6,294 nucleotides of DNA, from NCBI GenBank assembly GCA_013696365.1, contig JACCYS010000143.1, positions 1-6,294 on the forward strand, in the 5' to 3' direction. Positions 1-6,190 of the stretch are shown here, piece after piece (the stretch's first letter is position 1; every line of letters starts with the position of its first letter). Made by a program: the position numbers and the translations under genes. This stretch comes from Nocardioidaceae bacterium. GTDB lineage: Bacteria > Actinomycetota > Actinomycetes > Propionibacteriales > Nocardioidaceae. Below the pieces are notes generated by a model. That model was not told where the DNA came from, ran no database searches, and saw nothing but the letters and a program-made list of their open reading frames with translations.

Positions 1-130
1 CCGCACCCCGCGTCATCAAACGCAAGATGCCCAAGTGGCACGTCAAACGCGGCCACCACGCAGCCTGGCCACAACCCCAACCGGATCCGTCATACACCAT
101 CAGACGATGCTAACTTAACGGTATTGGGGC
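1..130 (+). mobile_element. Right end of an IS4-type insertion sequence
   Basis: The element enters from the left edge, carries the transposase tail (3-113), and probably ends near 130. The terminal bases AACTTAACGGTATTGGGGC resemble the AATGCCGTTAAGTT-type terminal inverted repeats I associate with actinobacterial IS4-family elements. The end is placed at 130/131 because the opposite strand beyond it (131 onward) reads as an IS6 transposase that breaks off abruptly at this point. The left end, its inverted repeat and the target duplication are outside the window, so the boundary is inferred from two abutting homologies rather than from a matched repeat pair. Confidence 0.55.
3..113 (+). pseudogene. 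C-terminal end of an IS4-type transposase (partial at window edge)
   Basis: The frame is open from the window edge and ends at TAA 111-113. The visible 36 residues include KRKMPKWHVKRGHH followed by AAWPQPQP. A basic KRKM(S/P)-x-W/F-x-x-KR stretch followed by WPQP is, from memory, how many actinobacterial IS4-family DDE transposases end. The DDE catalytic residues would lie upstream, outside the window, so I cannot tell whether the transposase is intact. The stop is followed within about 20 bases by what looks like the element's end (about 130). The family call rests on tail similarity only; another DDE family with a similar basic tail is possible. Confidence 0.6.
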
Positions 131-277
131 TAGAGCGTGCCGTGGTCGACCTCGATGCCACCCTCGGCGACAAGCTCTTCGAGGTCGCGGTAGGACAACC
201 CGTACCGGAGGTACCAGCGCACCGCCGCCAAGATCACCTCCGGCGGGAAGCGGAAACCAGTGAACCCCGAAGGGCAC
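131..277 (-). pseudogene. IS6-family transposase, N-terminal fragment
   Basis: The minus-strand frame reads FTGFRFPPEVI, then RWYLRYGLSYRDLEEL and GIEVDHGTL, then a TAG contributed at the junction. This is the characteristic IS6 start: a (F/Y)-x-G-x-RFP-x-(E/D)-VI motif and a helix-turn-helix-like WYLR-x-GLSYRD(V/L)EEL segment. Only about 47 residues remain of an expected roughly 230, and the whole DDE catalytic core is absent. At the 5' end the likely GTG start (277-275, GTGCCC...) is one base out of frame with the conserved FTGFRFPPEV, because a TGA at 282-280 closes the conserved frame with no start between. So the gene carries both a start-proximal frameshift and a 3' truncation, and it cannot make a transposase. 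Confidence 0.75.
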
Positions 278-349
278 CCTCACAGGCGGCCTCGGACGGC
301 GAGTGCGCTTCACCACGCCACCCACACTGGCCCGAGTGCGCTGCGTCAA

Positions 350-361
350 CGCAACAGAGCC
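350..361 (-). repeat. Terminal inverted repeat of the IS6-family element
   Basis: On the minus strand this reads GGCTCTGTTGCG, matching the known IS6-family end pattern GGCTCTGTTGCA-like. It marks the outer edge of the element at 361. IS6 elements usually make 8-bp target duplications, so the flanking 362-369 (acgcggtt on +) would be one copy. The second copy is not in the window. Confidence 0.75.
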
Positions 362-1282
362 ACGCGGTTCCGCACGACACTCCATGCCCGAACGACAGTC
401 GTGAGGCGGACCCGGTCAGTTCTTCGACAAGGCGAGTGACGAAGGTCTGGTCCGGGCAGGGGCCGGCGATCAAGAATTCGTCGCCCCCGACGCGGGCTGC
501 GATCCCGCCATGCAGCTGGTCGGCGGCTGCCGAGACATGTCCTGCGACTTCTCGGATCAGCCGGTCCCCGACCAGGTGCCCGTGGCTGTCGTTGACCTCC
601 TTCAGGTCGTTCACATCGCACAACATCGCCGTCAGCGCGCCTGCGTACGCCGGGTCACTGGCCCAGGCCTCGAGCTGCTCGTCGGCCGCGCGACGATTCG
701 CCAGCCCGGTCAACGCGTCGGTGTAGGCCAGCTCCCGCAGTCGCTCGTCGCCGAGCACCCGCGCCAGACCCGCGGCAGCCAGCCCGGCGATGACCAAGGC
801 GACTTCCTCATCGCCATCGGAGAACGGCCGGGAGTGGAATCGGGTGACGAACAACTCCCCCACACCTCGTCAGAAGAGATCACCGGAGCACTCAACGCGT
901 GCGCCTTGCCCTGGCTGGCCAGCAGCAGCCGGTCGTTCTCGGCGGTGGTGTCGTCGTCGACGTTCCCACGCCATGGCTTGGCCTGTTCGGTGGTGCACAG
1001 CGGCTGCGGATAGTCGCTGACCAAGTACGACTCGTCGGCCGGCGACTCCAGTTCCCAGTCGGCCAGCTGTCCGGCATTGCGGAGCATCCGCAGCCGGCCG
1101 TGCGGGCGATCGATCCGGCCGACATGCACACTGTCAGCGACCATCGCGCCCGTCGTGACCTCGACGATCGCGTCGAGGAGAGCCTCAAGCGTGGCGACCG
1201 TGGCCACCCGCACAGCGAACCGCGCCAACGCCGAGACGGGCGAGGATTCAGTTTCCGCGCCGTGGTCAGTTCCCTGAGCCAT
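362..1282 (-). pseudogene. GAF-GGDEF diguanylate cyclase-type gene, frameshifted and cut by an IS6 element
   Basis: Starts at ATG 1282-1280, with a plausible Shine-Dalgarno GGGGGA (1293-1288) five bases upstream. The first frame (to about 860) encodes a GAF-like sensor domain, roughly residues 17-142, ending SSDEVWG. Continuity then resumes in the next frame as ELFVTRFHSRPFSDGDEEVA, the usual end of a GAF domain, then an alpha linker and a GGDEF domain with AYTDALTGLANRR, CDVNDLKEVNDSHGHLVGD and ARVGGDEFLIAG. The shift lies at the C-run 857-861, where one more base would restore the frame. The GGDEF domain runs to HGVSCGTA and is then replaced by the IS6 end at 361, losing roughly its last 25-35 residues. 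The family makes c-di-GMP from two GTP. The active-site GGDEF is intact, but no RxxD inhibitory site is seen upstream of it (the spot reads LHGG). The product would be non-functional. Confidence 0.8.
857..861. other. Frameshift site: five-C run in the GAF-GGDEF pseudogene
   Basis: On the coding (minus) strand the bases are GTG TGG GGG AGT TG, giving V-W-G-S-C and then nonsense. One extra G gives GTG TGG GGG GAG TTG, that is V-W-G-E-L-F-V-T, which joins the two halves of the GAF domain. A one-base homopolymer contraction is the simplest explanation. It could be a genuine mutation in a decaying gene or a sequencing error. Confidence 0.7.
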
Positions 1283-1771
1283 ACCAGTCCCCCGGTCTTC
1301 TCACGTGCACACTCCGAACACGCAAAGTGTCGCCCCACACAACCGCCAAATTTAGCGAATGCACTCAATTAGATTCTTCGAGGGCGAGAACGGGAGCGGC
1401 TCGGCGGCTCACTGGTGAGTCGGTCGATGCCCTCCTGCGCGGAACTAAGAGTCCGCCGACTCAGTCATCGACCGAGACCCACAAATCCTCGACGACGGCT
1501 TCGGGACGGGACTCGGAACAGACAGGCCCCCCTCGGCGCACCGTGAGGACCGGGCTCCACTGTAGTCGTCCGGGGTGTCGGACCGGGGAAGGGGCCGAGC
1601 CCCGTAGAAGTGTGCATCGGCTCACGTGGACGGGCGTGCGCCGGCAGGCTCGGAGTGAGTAGGCTCGAGGTCGTGGTCGCGCCTGTGACCGGGCTCCGCA
1701 GTTTGGCTTGACGCCCTGGTGGCACAAGCGGGTCGACCGATGCGCCGAGTACTCGTCGAGAGGAAACCTTC
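1283..1771. other. Intergenic region between the divergent GAF-GGDEF pseudogene and tkt; no supported gene
   Basis: This gap of 489 bases contains several open frames on both strands, but none has a family motif or convincing codon use, and I call no gene. Positions 1346-1380 form an AT-rich island (caaatttagcgaatgc, then caattagattc) in otherwise GC-rich DNA, upstream of the minus-strand gene, and could hold its promoter. A TTGACG at 1708-1713 is a possible -35 element for tkt, but no good -10 hexamer follows at 16-19 bases, so I do not call it. Short inverted repeats occur (ggggc-cga-gcccc near 1601-1613; ctcac-tg-gtgag near 1409-1420), too short to interpret. The divergent ctaB (haem O synthase) gene commonly found upstream of actinobacterial tkt is not recognisable here. 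Confidence 0.6.
1758..1763 (+). promoter_or_regulatory. Ribosome binding site of tkt
   Basis: GAGAGG lies eight bases before the GTG at 1772. It supports that GTG as the start in preference to internal codons, and the protein then begins at the length expected for the family. Confidence 0.6.
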
Positions 1772-3862
1772 GTGAGCAGGCTCGACTGGACAGACCTGGA
1801 CCGACGCGCGGTGGACACCGCGAGGGTCCTGGCGATGGACTCGGTGCAGAAGGTCGGCAACGGCCATCCCGGCACCGCGATGTCACTGGCGCCGGTGGCG
1901 CACCTGCTCTTCAACAAGGTGATGCAGCACAACCCCACCGACCCCGACTGGGCCGGCCGCGACCGCTTCGTGCTCTCCGCGGGCCACAGCAGCATCACGC
2001 TCTACACCCAGCTCTACCTGACCGGCTTCGGGCTCGAGCTCGAGGACCTCAAGTCGCTGCGCGGGTGGGGCAGCAAGACGCCCGGTCACCCGGAGCACGG
2101 CCACACCGCCGGTGTCGAGACCACCACCGGCCCGCTCGGCCAGGGTGTCGGCAACGCGGTCGGGATGGCCATGGCGGCCCGCCGCGAGCGCGGCCTCTTC
2201 GACCCGGACGCTGCCCCCGGCGAGAGCCTCTTCGACCACCAGATCTTCGCCATCTGCTCCGACGGTGACCTCGAGGAGGGCGTGAGCGCCGAGGCGTCCT
2301 CGCTCGCCGGTCACCAGCAGCTGGGCCACCTGACGCTGATCTACGACGACAACGACATCTCCATCGAGGGCGACACCGACATCGCCTTCAGCGAGGACGT
2401 CGCCGCCCGCTACGCCGCCTACGGCTGGCACGTGCAGCGCGTGGACTGGACCAACGGCGGTACGACGTACGAGGAGGACGTGCCCGCGCTCCACCGGGCG
2501 CTCGAAGCCGCGCGCCGGGTCACCGACCGGCCCAGTTTCATCTCGCTGCGCACCGTGATCGCCTGGCCCGCCCCGAACGCGCAGAACACCGGCACCGCGC
2601 ACGGCTCCGCCCTCGGCGACGACGAGGTCGCCGCCACCAAGGAGATCCTGGGCTTCGACCCCGCGCAGACCTTCGAGGTGCCCGCCGACGTGCTGGCGCA
2701 CACCCGGTCGGTCATCGACCGCGGCAAGGCCGCGCAGGCGGAGTGGCAGGAGCTGTTCGACGCGTGGGCGAAGCGGTTCCGCAAGCGTCACGAGCTCTTC
2801 GAGCGGATGGGGTCGCGGACCCTGCCCGCCGGCTGGGAGTCCGCGCTGCCGACCTTCGGCGCCGACCCCAAGGGGCTCGCCACCCGGAAGGCCTCCGGCG
2901 AGGTGCTGGGCGCCATCGCGCCCGTGCTCCCCGAGCTGTGGGGCGGGTCCGCGGACCTTGCGGGGTCCAACAACACGACCCCGGCCGGCGAGCCGTCCTT
3001 CGTGCCGGCCGACCTGTCCACCAAGGACTTCTCCGGCAACGTCTATGGGCGGGTGCTGCACTTCGGCATCCGTGAGCACGCCATGGGCTCGGTCATGAAC
3101 GGCATCGCGCTGCACGGTGGCACCCGCGTGTACGGCGGCACGTTCCTGACGTTCTCGGACTACATGCGCCCGGCGGTGCGGCTCGCGTCGCTGATGCAGC
3201 TGCCCGTGACCTACGTGTGGACCCACGACTCCATCGGCCTGGGCGAGGATGGCCCCACCCACCAGCCGATCGAGCACCTCGTCGCGCTGCGCGCGATCCC
3301 CGGCCTGGACGTCGTACGCCCGGCCGACGCCAACGAGACGGTCGCGGTCTGGCGGGCCGTGCTGGAGAAGAACAACCAGCCGGCCGGTCTGGTGCTCACC
3401 CGGCAGAACGTGCCGACGTTCCCGCGTGGCACCGACGGCTTCGCCACCACCGAGCAGGTCGCGAAGGGTGGCTACGTCCTGCTCGACGCCGAGGGCGGCG
3501 CCCCCGACGTCATCCTGATCGGCACCGGCTCTGAGGTGCAGCTCGCCGTCGAGGCCCGCACCCGGCTCGCCGAGAAGGGCATCTCCGCCCGCGTCGTGTC
3601 CATGCCCTGCCGGGAGTGGTTCGACGCGCAGGAGCAGTCCTACCGCGACACTGTGCTGCCGCCCATCGTGAAGGCCCGGGTCAGCGTCGAGGCCGGCGTC
3701 GCCCAGGGCTGGCGCGAGGTGGTCGGTGCGACCGGCCACATCGTGTCCATCGACCACTACGGCGCCTCGGCCGACTACGAGACGCTCTACCGCGAGTTCG
3801 GGATCACCGCCGAGTCGGTCGCCCTCGCCGCGGAGCAGAGCGTCCGCGACTCCCAGGGCTGA
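1772..3862 (+). CDS. tkt: Transketolase
   Basis: Thiamine-diphosphate enzyme of the non-oxidative pentose phosphate pathway, cytosolic. It moves two-carbon ketol units from xylulose 5-phosphate to ribose 5-phosphate or erythrose 4-phosphate. The 696 residues match the usual bacterial length (about 660-700). The N-terminal cofactor domain has GHPG (31-34, His32), SAGHSS (69-74, His72), GHPEHGHT (105-112), GPLGQG (120-125), the metal/diphosphate motif SDGDLEEG (163-170) with its Asn at 194 (DNDIS), and TAHGSALG with His277. The pyrimidine domain has ATRKAS (370-375), GGSADLAGSN (391-400), the catalytic glutamate in GIREHAMG (Glu435) and HDSIGLGEDGPTHQP (485-499). The RQN (Arg544) phosphate site and a transketolase C-terminal domain (about 570-690) follow. 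No key residue is missing. GTG is the start, with GAGAGG upstream. It is followed after 51 bases by tal, and the two probably form an operon. Confidence 0.97.
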   Translation: MSRLDWTDLDRRAVDTARVLAMDSVQKVGNGHPGTAMSLAPVAHLLFNKVMQHNPTDPDWAGRDRFVLSAGHSSITLYTQLYLTGFGLELEDLKSLRGWGSKTPGHPEHGHTAGVETTTGPLGQGVGNAVGMAMAARRERGLFDPDAAPGESLFDHQIFAICSDGDLEEGVSAEASSLAGHQQLGHLTLIYDDNDISIEGDTDIAFSEDVAARYAAYGWHVQRVDWTNGGTTYEEDVPALHRALEAARRVTDRPSFISLRTVIAWPAPNAQNTGTAHGSALGDDEVAATKEILGFDPAQTFEVPADVLAHTRSVIDRGKAAQAEWQELFDAWAKRFRKRHELFERMGSRTLPAGWESALPTFGADPKGLATRKASGEVLGAIAPVLPELWGGSADLAGSNNTTPAGEPSFVPADLSTKDFSGNVYGRVLHFGIREHAMGSVMNGIALHGGTRVYGGTFLTFSDYMRPAVRLASLMQLPVTYVWTHDSIGLGEDGPTHQPIEHLVALRAIPGLDVVRPADANETVAVWRAVLEKNNQPAGLVLTRQNVPTFPRGTDGFATTEQVAKGGYVLLDAEGGAPDVILIGTGSEVQLAVEARTRLAEKGISARVVSMPCREWFDAQEQSYRDTVLPPIVKARVSVEAGVAQGWREVVGATGHIVSIDHYGASADYETLYREFGITAESVALAAEQSVRDSQG

Positions 3863-3901
3863 GCACGCCCGGGCACCTACGCACCCACCATCCACGACAC
3901 T

Positions 3902-3905
3902 GGAG
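3902..3905 (+). promoter_or_regulatory. Ribosome binding site of tal
   Basis: GGAG in the 51-base tkt-tal gap, eight bases before the ATG at 3914. No terminator-like hairpin with a T-run is seen in the gap, which fits co-transcription with tkt. Confidence 0.6.
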
Positions 3906-3913
3906 AAACTGAC

Positions 3914-5032
3914 ATGACGGACCGCTTGCAAGCCCTCTCCGACGCGGGGGTGTCGATCTGGCTCGACGACCTCTCGCGGGAGCGCATCGAGACCGGCAAC
4001 CTCGCCGAGCTCATCAAGGACTCCTCGGTCGTCGGGGTCACGACCAACCCGACGATCTTCGCCGGCGCGCTCTCCAACGGCGAGCGGTACGACGAGCAGA
4101 TCCGCGCCCTGGCGAGCAAGGGCGCCGACGTCGACGAGGCGATCTTCGAGATCACCACGACCGACGTACGAGACGCCTGCGACGTGATGATGGACGTCTG
4201 GAAGGCCACCGACGGCACCGACGGCCGGGTCTCGATCGAGGTCTCGCCCACCATCGCGTTCGAGACGGAAGCCACGTCCACCTCCGCCCGCGAGCTCAGC
4301 GACGCCGTGGACCGGCCCAACGTCTTCATCAAGATCCCGGCCACCAGCGAGGGCCTGCCGGGGATCACCGCCACGATCGCTCGCGGCATCAGCGTCAACG
4401 TCACGCTCATCTTCGGCCTCGGCCGCTACGAGCAGGTCATGGACGCCTACCTCGAGGGTCTCGAGCAGGCGAAGGCCAACGGCATCGACCTGGCGGGCAT
4501 CGAGTCCGTGGCGTCGTTCTTCGTCTCGCGGGTCGACTCGGAGTACGACAAGCGCCTCGAGGCCCTGGAGGACCCGCAGGCGCCGAACCTCTTCGGCAAG
4601 GCCGCGATCGCGAACGCGCGGCTCGCCTACAAGGCCTACGAGAAGAAGTTCGCCGGGGACCGCTTCCAGGCGCTCGCCGCGGACGGCGCCAACACGCAGC
4701 GTCCGCTGTGGGCGTCCACCGGCGTGAAGAACCCGGACTACAAGGACACGATGTACGTCGCGGACCTCGTCGTCGGCGACACCGTGAACACCATGCCGGA
4801 GAAGACCATGCAGGCCTTCGCCGACCACGGTGAGGTCGAGGGCGACCTGGTCACCACGCGGTACGACGAGGCGCACCAGGTCATGGACGACCTCACCCGG
4901 ATCGGCGTGGACTACGACGACGTGATCGACACCCTCGAGCGCGAGGGCGTCGAGAAGTTCGTGGCCTCCTGGGAGGAGCTGCAGGAGACCGTCCGCACCC
5001 AGCTCGAGCAGGCCAAGGGCACCGAGCAGTGA
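3914..5032 (+). CDS. tal: Transaldolase
   Basis: Class I (Schiff-base) transaldolase of the non-oxidative pentose phosphate pathway. It transfers a dihydroxyacetone unit between sedoheptulose 7-phosphate and glyceraldehyde 3-phosphate. The 372 residues fit the longer actinobacterial/cyanobacterial type (about 360-380) rather than the 317-residue E. coli TalB. Visible motifs are SIWLDDLSRERI (14-25, catalytic Asp), GVTTNPTIF (41-49), VFIKIPAT with the Schiff-base Lys140, VNVTLIFGLGRY (161-172), SVASFFVSRVD (198-208) and a C-terminal substrate/phosphate segment RPLWASTGVKNP. All look intact. The ATG start has GGAG eight bases upstream. The last bases overlap the GTG of pgi (ATG/GTGA-type 4-base overlap, 5029-5032), indicating translational coupling in the ancestral operon tkt-tal-pgi. 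Confidence 0.96.
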   Translation: MTDRLQALSDAGVSIWLDDLSRERIETGNLAELIKDSSVVGVTTNPTIFAGALSNGERYDEQIRALASKGADVDEAIFEITTTDVRDACDVMMDVWKATDGTDGRVSIEVSPTIAFETEATSTSARELSDAVDRPNVFIKIPATSEGLPGITATIARGISVNVTLIFGLGRYEQVMDAYLEGLEQAKANGIDLAGIESVASFFVSRVDSEYDKRLEALEDPQAPNLFGKAAIANARLAYKAYEKKFAGDRFQALAADGANTQRPLWASTGVKNPDYKDTMYVADLVVGDTVNTMPEKTMQAFADHGEVEGDLVTTRYDEAHQVMDDLTRIGVDYDDVIDTLEREGVEKFVASWEELQETVRTQLEQAKGTEQ

Positions 5033-5385
5033 GCGGAGCGCTCGAGGTCACCGCGACCGGGGCCGCCGCCGACGCGGTCCGCCGGCACGTGCCGGCGCTG
5101 GCGGCCGACGGGTTCGCCGGCAAGCTGTTCGCCGAGGACGCGACGCTGTGGGGCGCCGAGGCGGAGTCCGAGGCGAAGGTCCGACTGTCCTGGGTCGGCC
5201 TGCACCGCAGCTCCCGCCCGCTGCTCGGACAGATTCCGGCCATCCGCGCCGAGCTGGGCGAGGACGGCGTCGACCACGTGGTGCTCTGCGGCATGGGTGG
5301 CTCGTCCCTGGCGCCCGAGGTCATCTGCGCCACCGCCGGCGTCGAGCTCACGGTGTTGGACTCCAGCCACCCCGACCAGGTCCGT
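5029..5385 (+). pseudogene. pgi: Glucose-6-phosphate isomerase, N-terminal fragment (3' part lost)
   Basis: The GTG start overlaps the tal stop, as expected in an intact tkt-tal-pgi operon. The 119 recognisable residues include GKLFAEDATLWG (31-42), LSWVGLH (53-59), the sugar-isomerase (SIS) nucleotide/phosphate-loop motif CGMGGSSLAPEV (87-98) and TVLDSSHPDQVR (108-119). In the family this is normally followed by a short helix and the VVVSSKSGST(V)ET motif, which is absent. The frame instead runs on with unrelated residues to TGA 5467-5469 (146 codons in all). Pgi is usually about 530-560 aa, and its catalytic Glu, His and Lys lie in the missing part, so this fragment cannot interconvert glucose and fructose 6-phosphate. 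The breakpoint is between 5385 and 5402. In the +1 frame DDVPL then TAG follows the break, so a small indel plus a junction at about 5402 is also possible. Confidence 0.88.
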
Positions 5386-5398
5386 GGGACGACGTCCC
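5386..5398. repeat. Inverted repeat at the pgi breakpoint
   Basis: GGGAC-GAC-GTCCC: a 5-bp perfect inverted repeat with a 3-base loop, sitting exactly where pgi similarity ends. It may have promoted a break, or it may be chance or residual pgi sequence in a GC-rich genome. Confidence 0.35.
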
Positions 5399-5405
5399 GC
5401 TCTAG

Positions 5406-5533
5406 GTACGTCGATACGACTGAGCCAAACCCGCGTCCAAGCCCACTACAACACCGGTATCTCCCCTGACACCCTCGGTTCTGAAAAGTCGCACTCCTGC
5501 TCCGGACCCGGTGCGGTGTTGCGACCGACCAGC
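5406..5533. other. Unassigned junction segment between pgi' and the EAL-CBS fragment
   Basis: These 128 bases match no gene I recognise on either strand. They are less GC-rich than the flanking genes (for example gttctgaaaagtcgcactcc) and lie downstream of the minus-strand EAL-CBS frame. They may be the original 3' flank of that gene, or an insertion-sequence end. No inverted repeat partner is visible in the window. Confidence 0.5.
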
Positions 5534-6172
5534 TCACCGGGACAGAACTCTGGCCGAGGCCGCAGCCAGGCGCCTCAGCTCAGACCGCCAGGATGAGCCG
5601 ACGGTGGGGCAACCGCCTGGCAGCGACAATTCCACGCCGGCGCCGTTCGTCTCTCCGGCTCTCGACGACGACGGGATCAAGGTGGTTGAGGCGAGGGTGT
5701 GCACGATCCGTTCCATGAGGACGATGCCGACGAAGCGTCCTGCGTTGTCGACGCACACCAGCGGCTCGAGACGCTGATCCCCGCTGCGGGTGATGGCACG
5801 GTGCGCGGCCTGCGCGACGCCGGTGTGGAGGTTGATGAGGATGCCGTGCACAAGAGACCGCAGCGGGCCGGTGGAGGTGATGGTGGCGACCGGACGCAAC
5901 GCCCGGTCGATCAGCACCACGAGATCCACCGTGTCATCAATGAACCAGCTCAGTGGGTCAGCGGTGTCTGTGTCGCTGACCGTCACGGTCGGCTCGAGCA
6001 GGCTCCGCAAAGTCGTGCCGGTGCGCAGCGGCTCACTGGTCATCAGGTGCAACGACGTCTCGGTGTCAATCTGGGGCCACCCCGGGCCAGGCCGCGCTAG
6101 GTGGTAGCCCTGCACCAGCGGCACACCCAGCCGGGCGAGGCAGTCCAGCTCGGCGGCGCCTTGTCGAATACC
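5534..6172 (-). pseudogene. EAL (c-di-GMP phosphodiesterase-type) domain end plus CBS-like region, 5' truncated
   Basis: The minus-strand frame shows GAAELDCLARLGVPLVQGYHLARPGP. The part LGVPLVQGY-x-L-x-RP is the typical last strand-helix of EAL domains, after which the barrel ends. About 120 residues follow that resemble a pair of CBS domains: SLLEPTVTVSDTDTADPLSWF, then VDLVVLIDRALRPVATI, then EPLVCVDNAGRFVGIVLMERIV. A variable tail runs to TGA at 5534. EAL proteins hydrolyse c-di-GMP; CBS pairs usually bind adenosyl ligands and regulate the attached domain. The catalytic EAL motif and all metal ligands should lie upstream, but similarity stops at about 6172 (in-frame TGA at 6226-6224), so the enzyme part is lost. 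GTG 6124 is open but has no ribosome binding site. The tail after about 5680 may be read-through. Confidence 0.72.
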
Positions 6173-6178
6173 CGTCCA

Positions 6179-6190
6179 CGTCGTGCGACG
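6179..6190. repeat. Inverted repeat next to the EAL breakpoint
   Basis: CGTCG-TG-CGACG: 5-bp arms with a 2-base centre, immediately beyond the point (about 6172-6178) where EAL similarity ends. Such short repeats are common by chance in GC-rich DNA, so its meaning is uncertain. Confidence 0.3.

Larger units (their letters stand above)
131..361 (-). mobile_element. 5'-end fragment of an IS6-family insertion sequence
   Basis: Read on the minus strand, the fragment begins with GGCTCTGTTGCG at 361-350, the typical IS6-family terminal inverted repeat. A leader of about 70 bases follows, then the N-terminal part of an IS6-type transposase (277-131). The similarity stops at about 131, where the IS4-type end begins, so the rest of the transposase and the second inverted repeat are missing. 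The outer boundary at 361/362 coincides exactly with the point where a GGDEF reading frame stops making sense. This indicates that the element inserted into that gene. Confidence 0.75.

Noticed and set aside
899..1372. Plus-strand frame opposite the GAF region
   Set aside because: It is a shadow of the minus-strand GAF domain, whose motifs and start site are convincing.
1327..1662. 111-codon plus-strand frame in the gap before tkt
   Set aside because: No family motif, a composition dominated by R, S and T, and no supporting upstream site. It is probably non-coding.
1708..1736. TTGACG as a tkt promoter
   Set aside because: No acceptable -10 hexamer is found 16-19 bases downstream, so I do not list it as a promoter.
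1461..1886. 141-codon minus-strand frame overlapping the tkt start
   Set aside because: Its start lies inside tkt, it resembles no family, and it is rich in Arg, Pro and Ser as chance GC-rich frames are.
1883..4876. A 997-codon open frame on the minus strand across tkt and tal
   Set aside because: It is antisense to two fully conserved genes. Its composition is the repetitive G/V/R/D/L mix expected from the complement of GC-rich codons, and it has no domain or ribosome binding site.
5029..5469. The 146-codon frame as a complete small isomerase or regulator
   Set aside because: The first 119 residues are an ordinary Pgi N-terminus and the last 27 have no similarity to it. It is a truncation with read-through, not a novel small protein.
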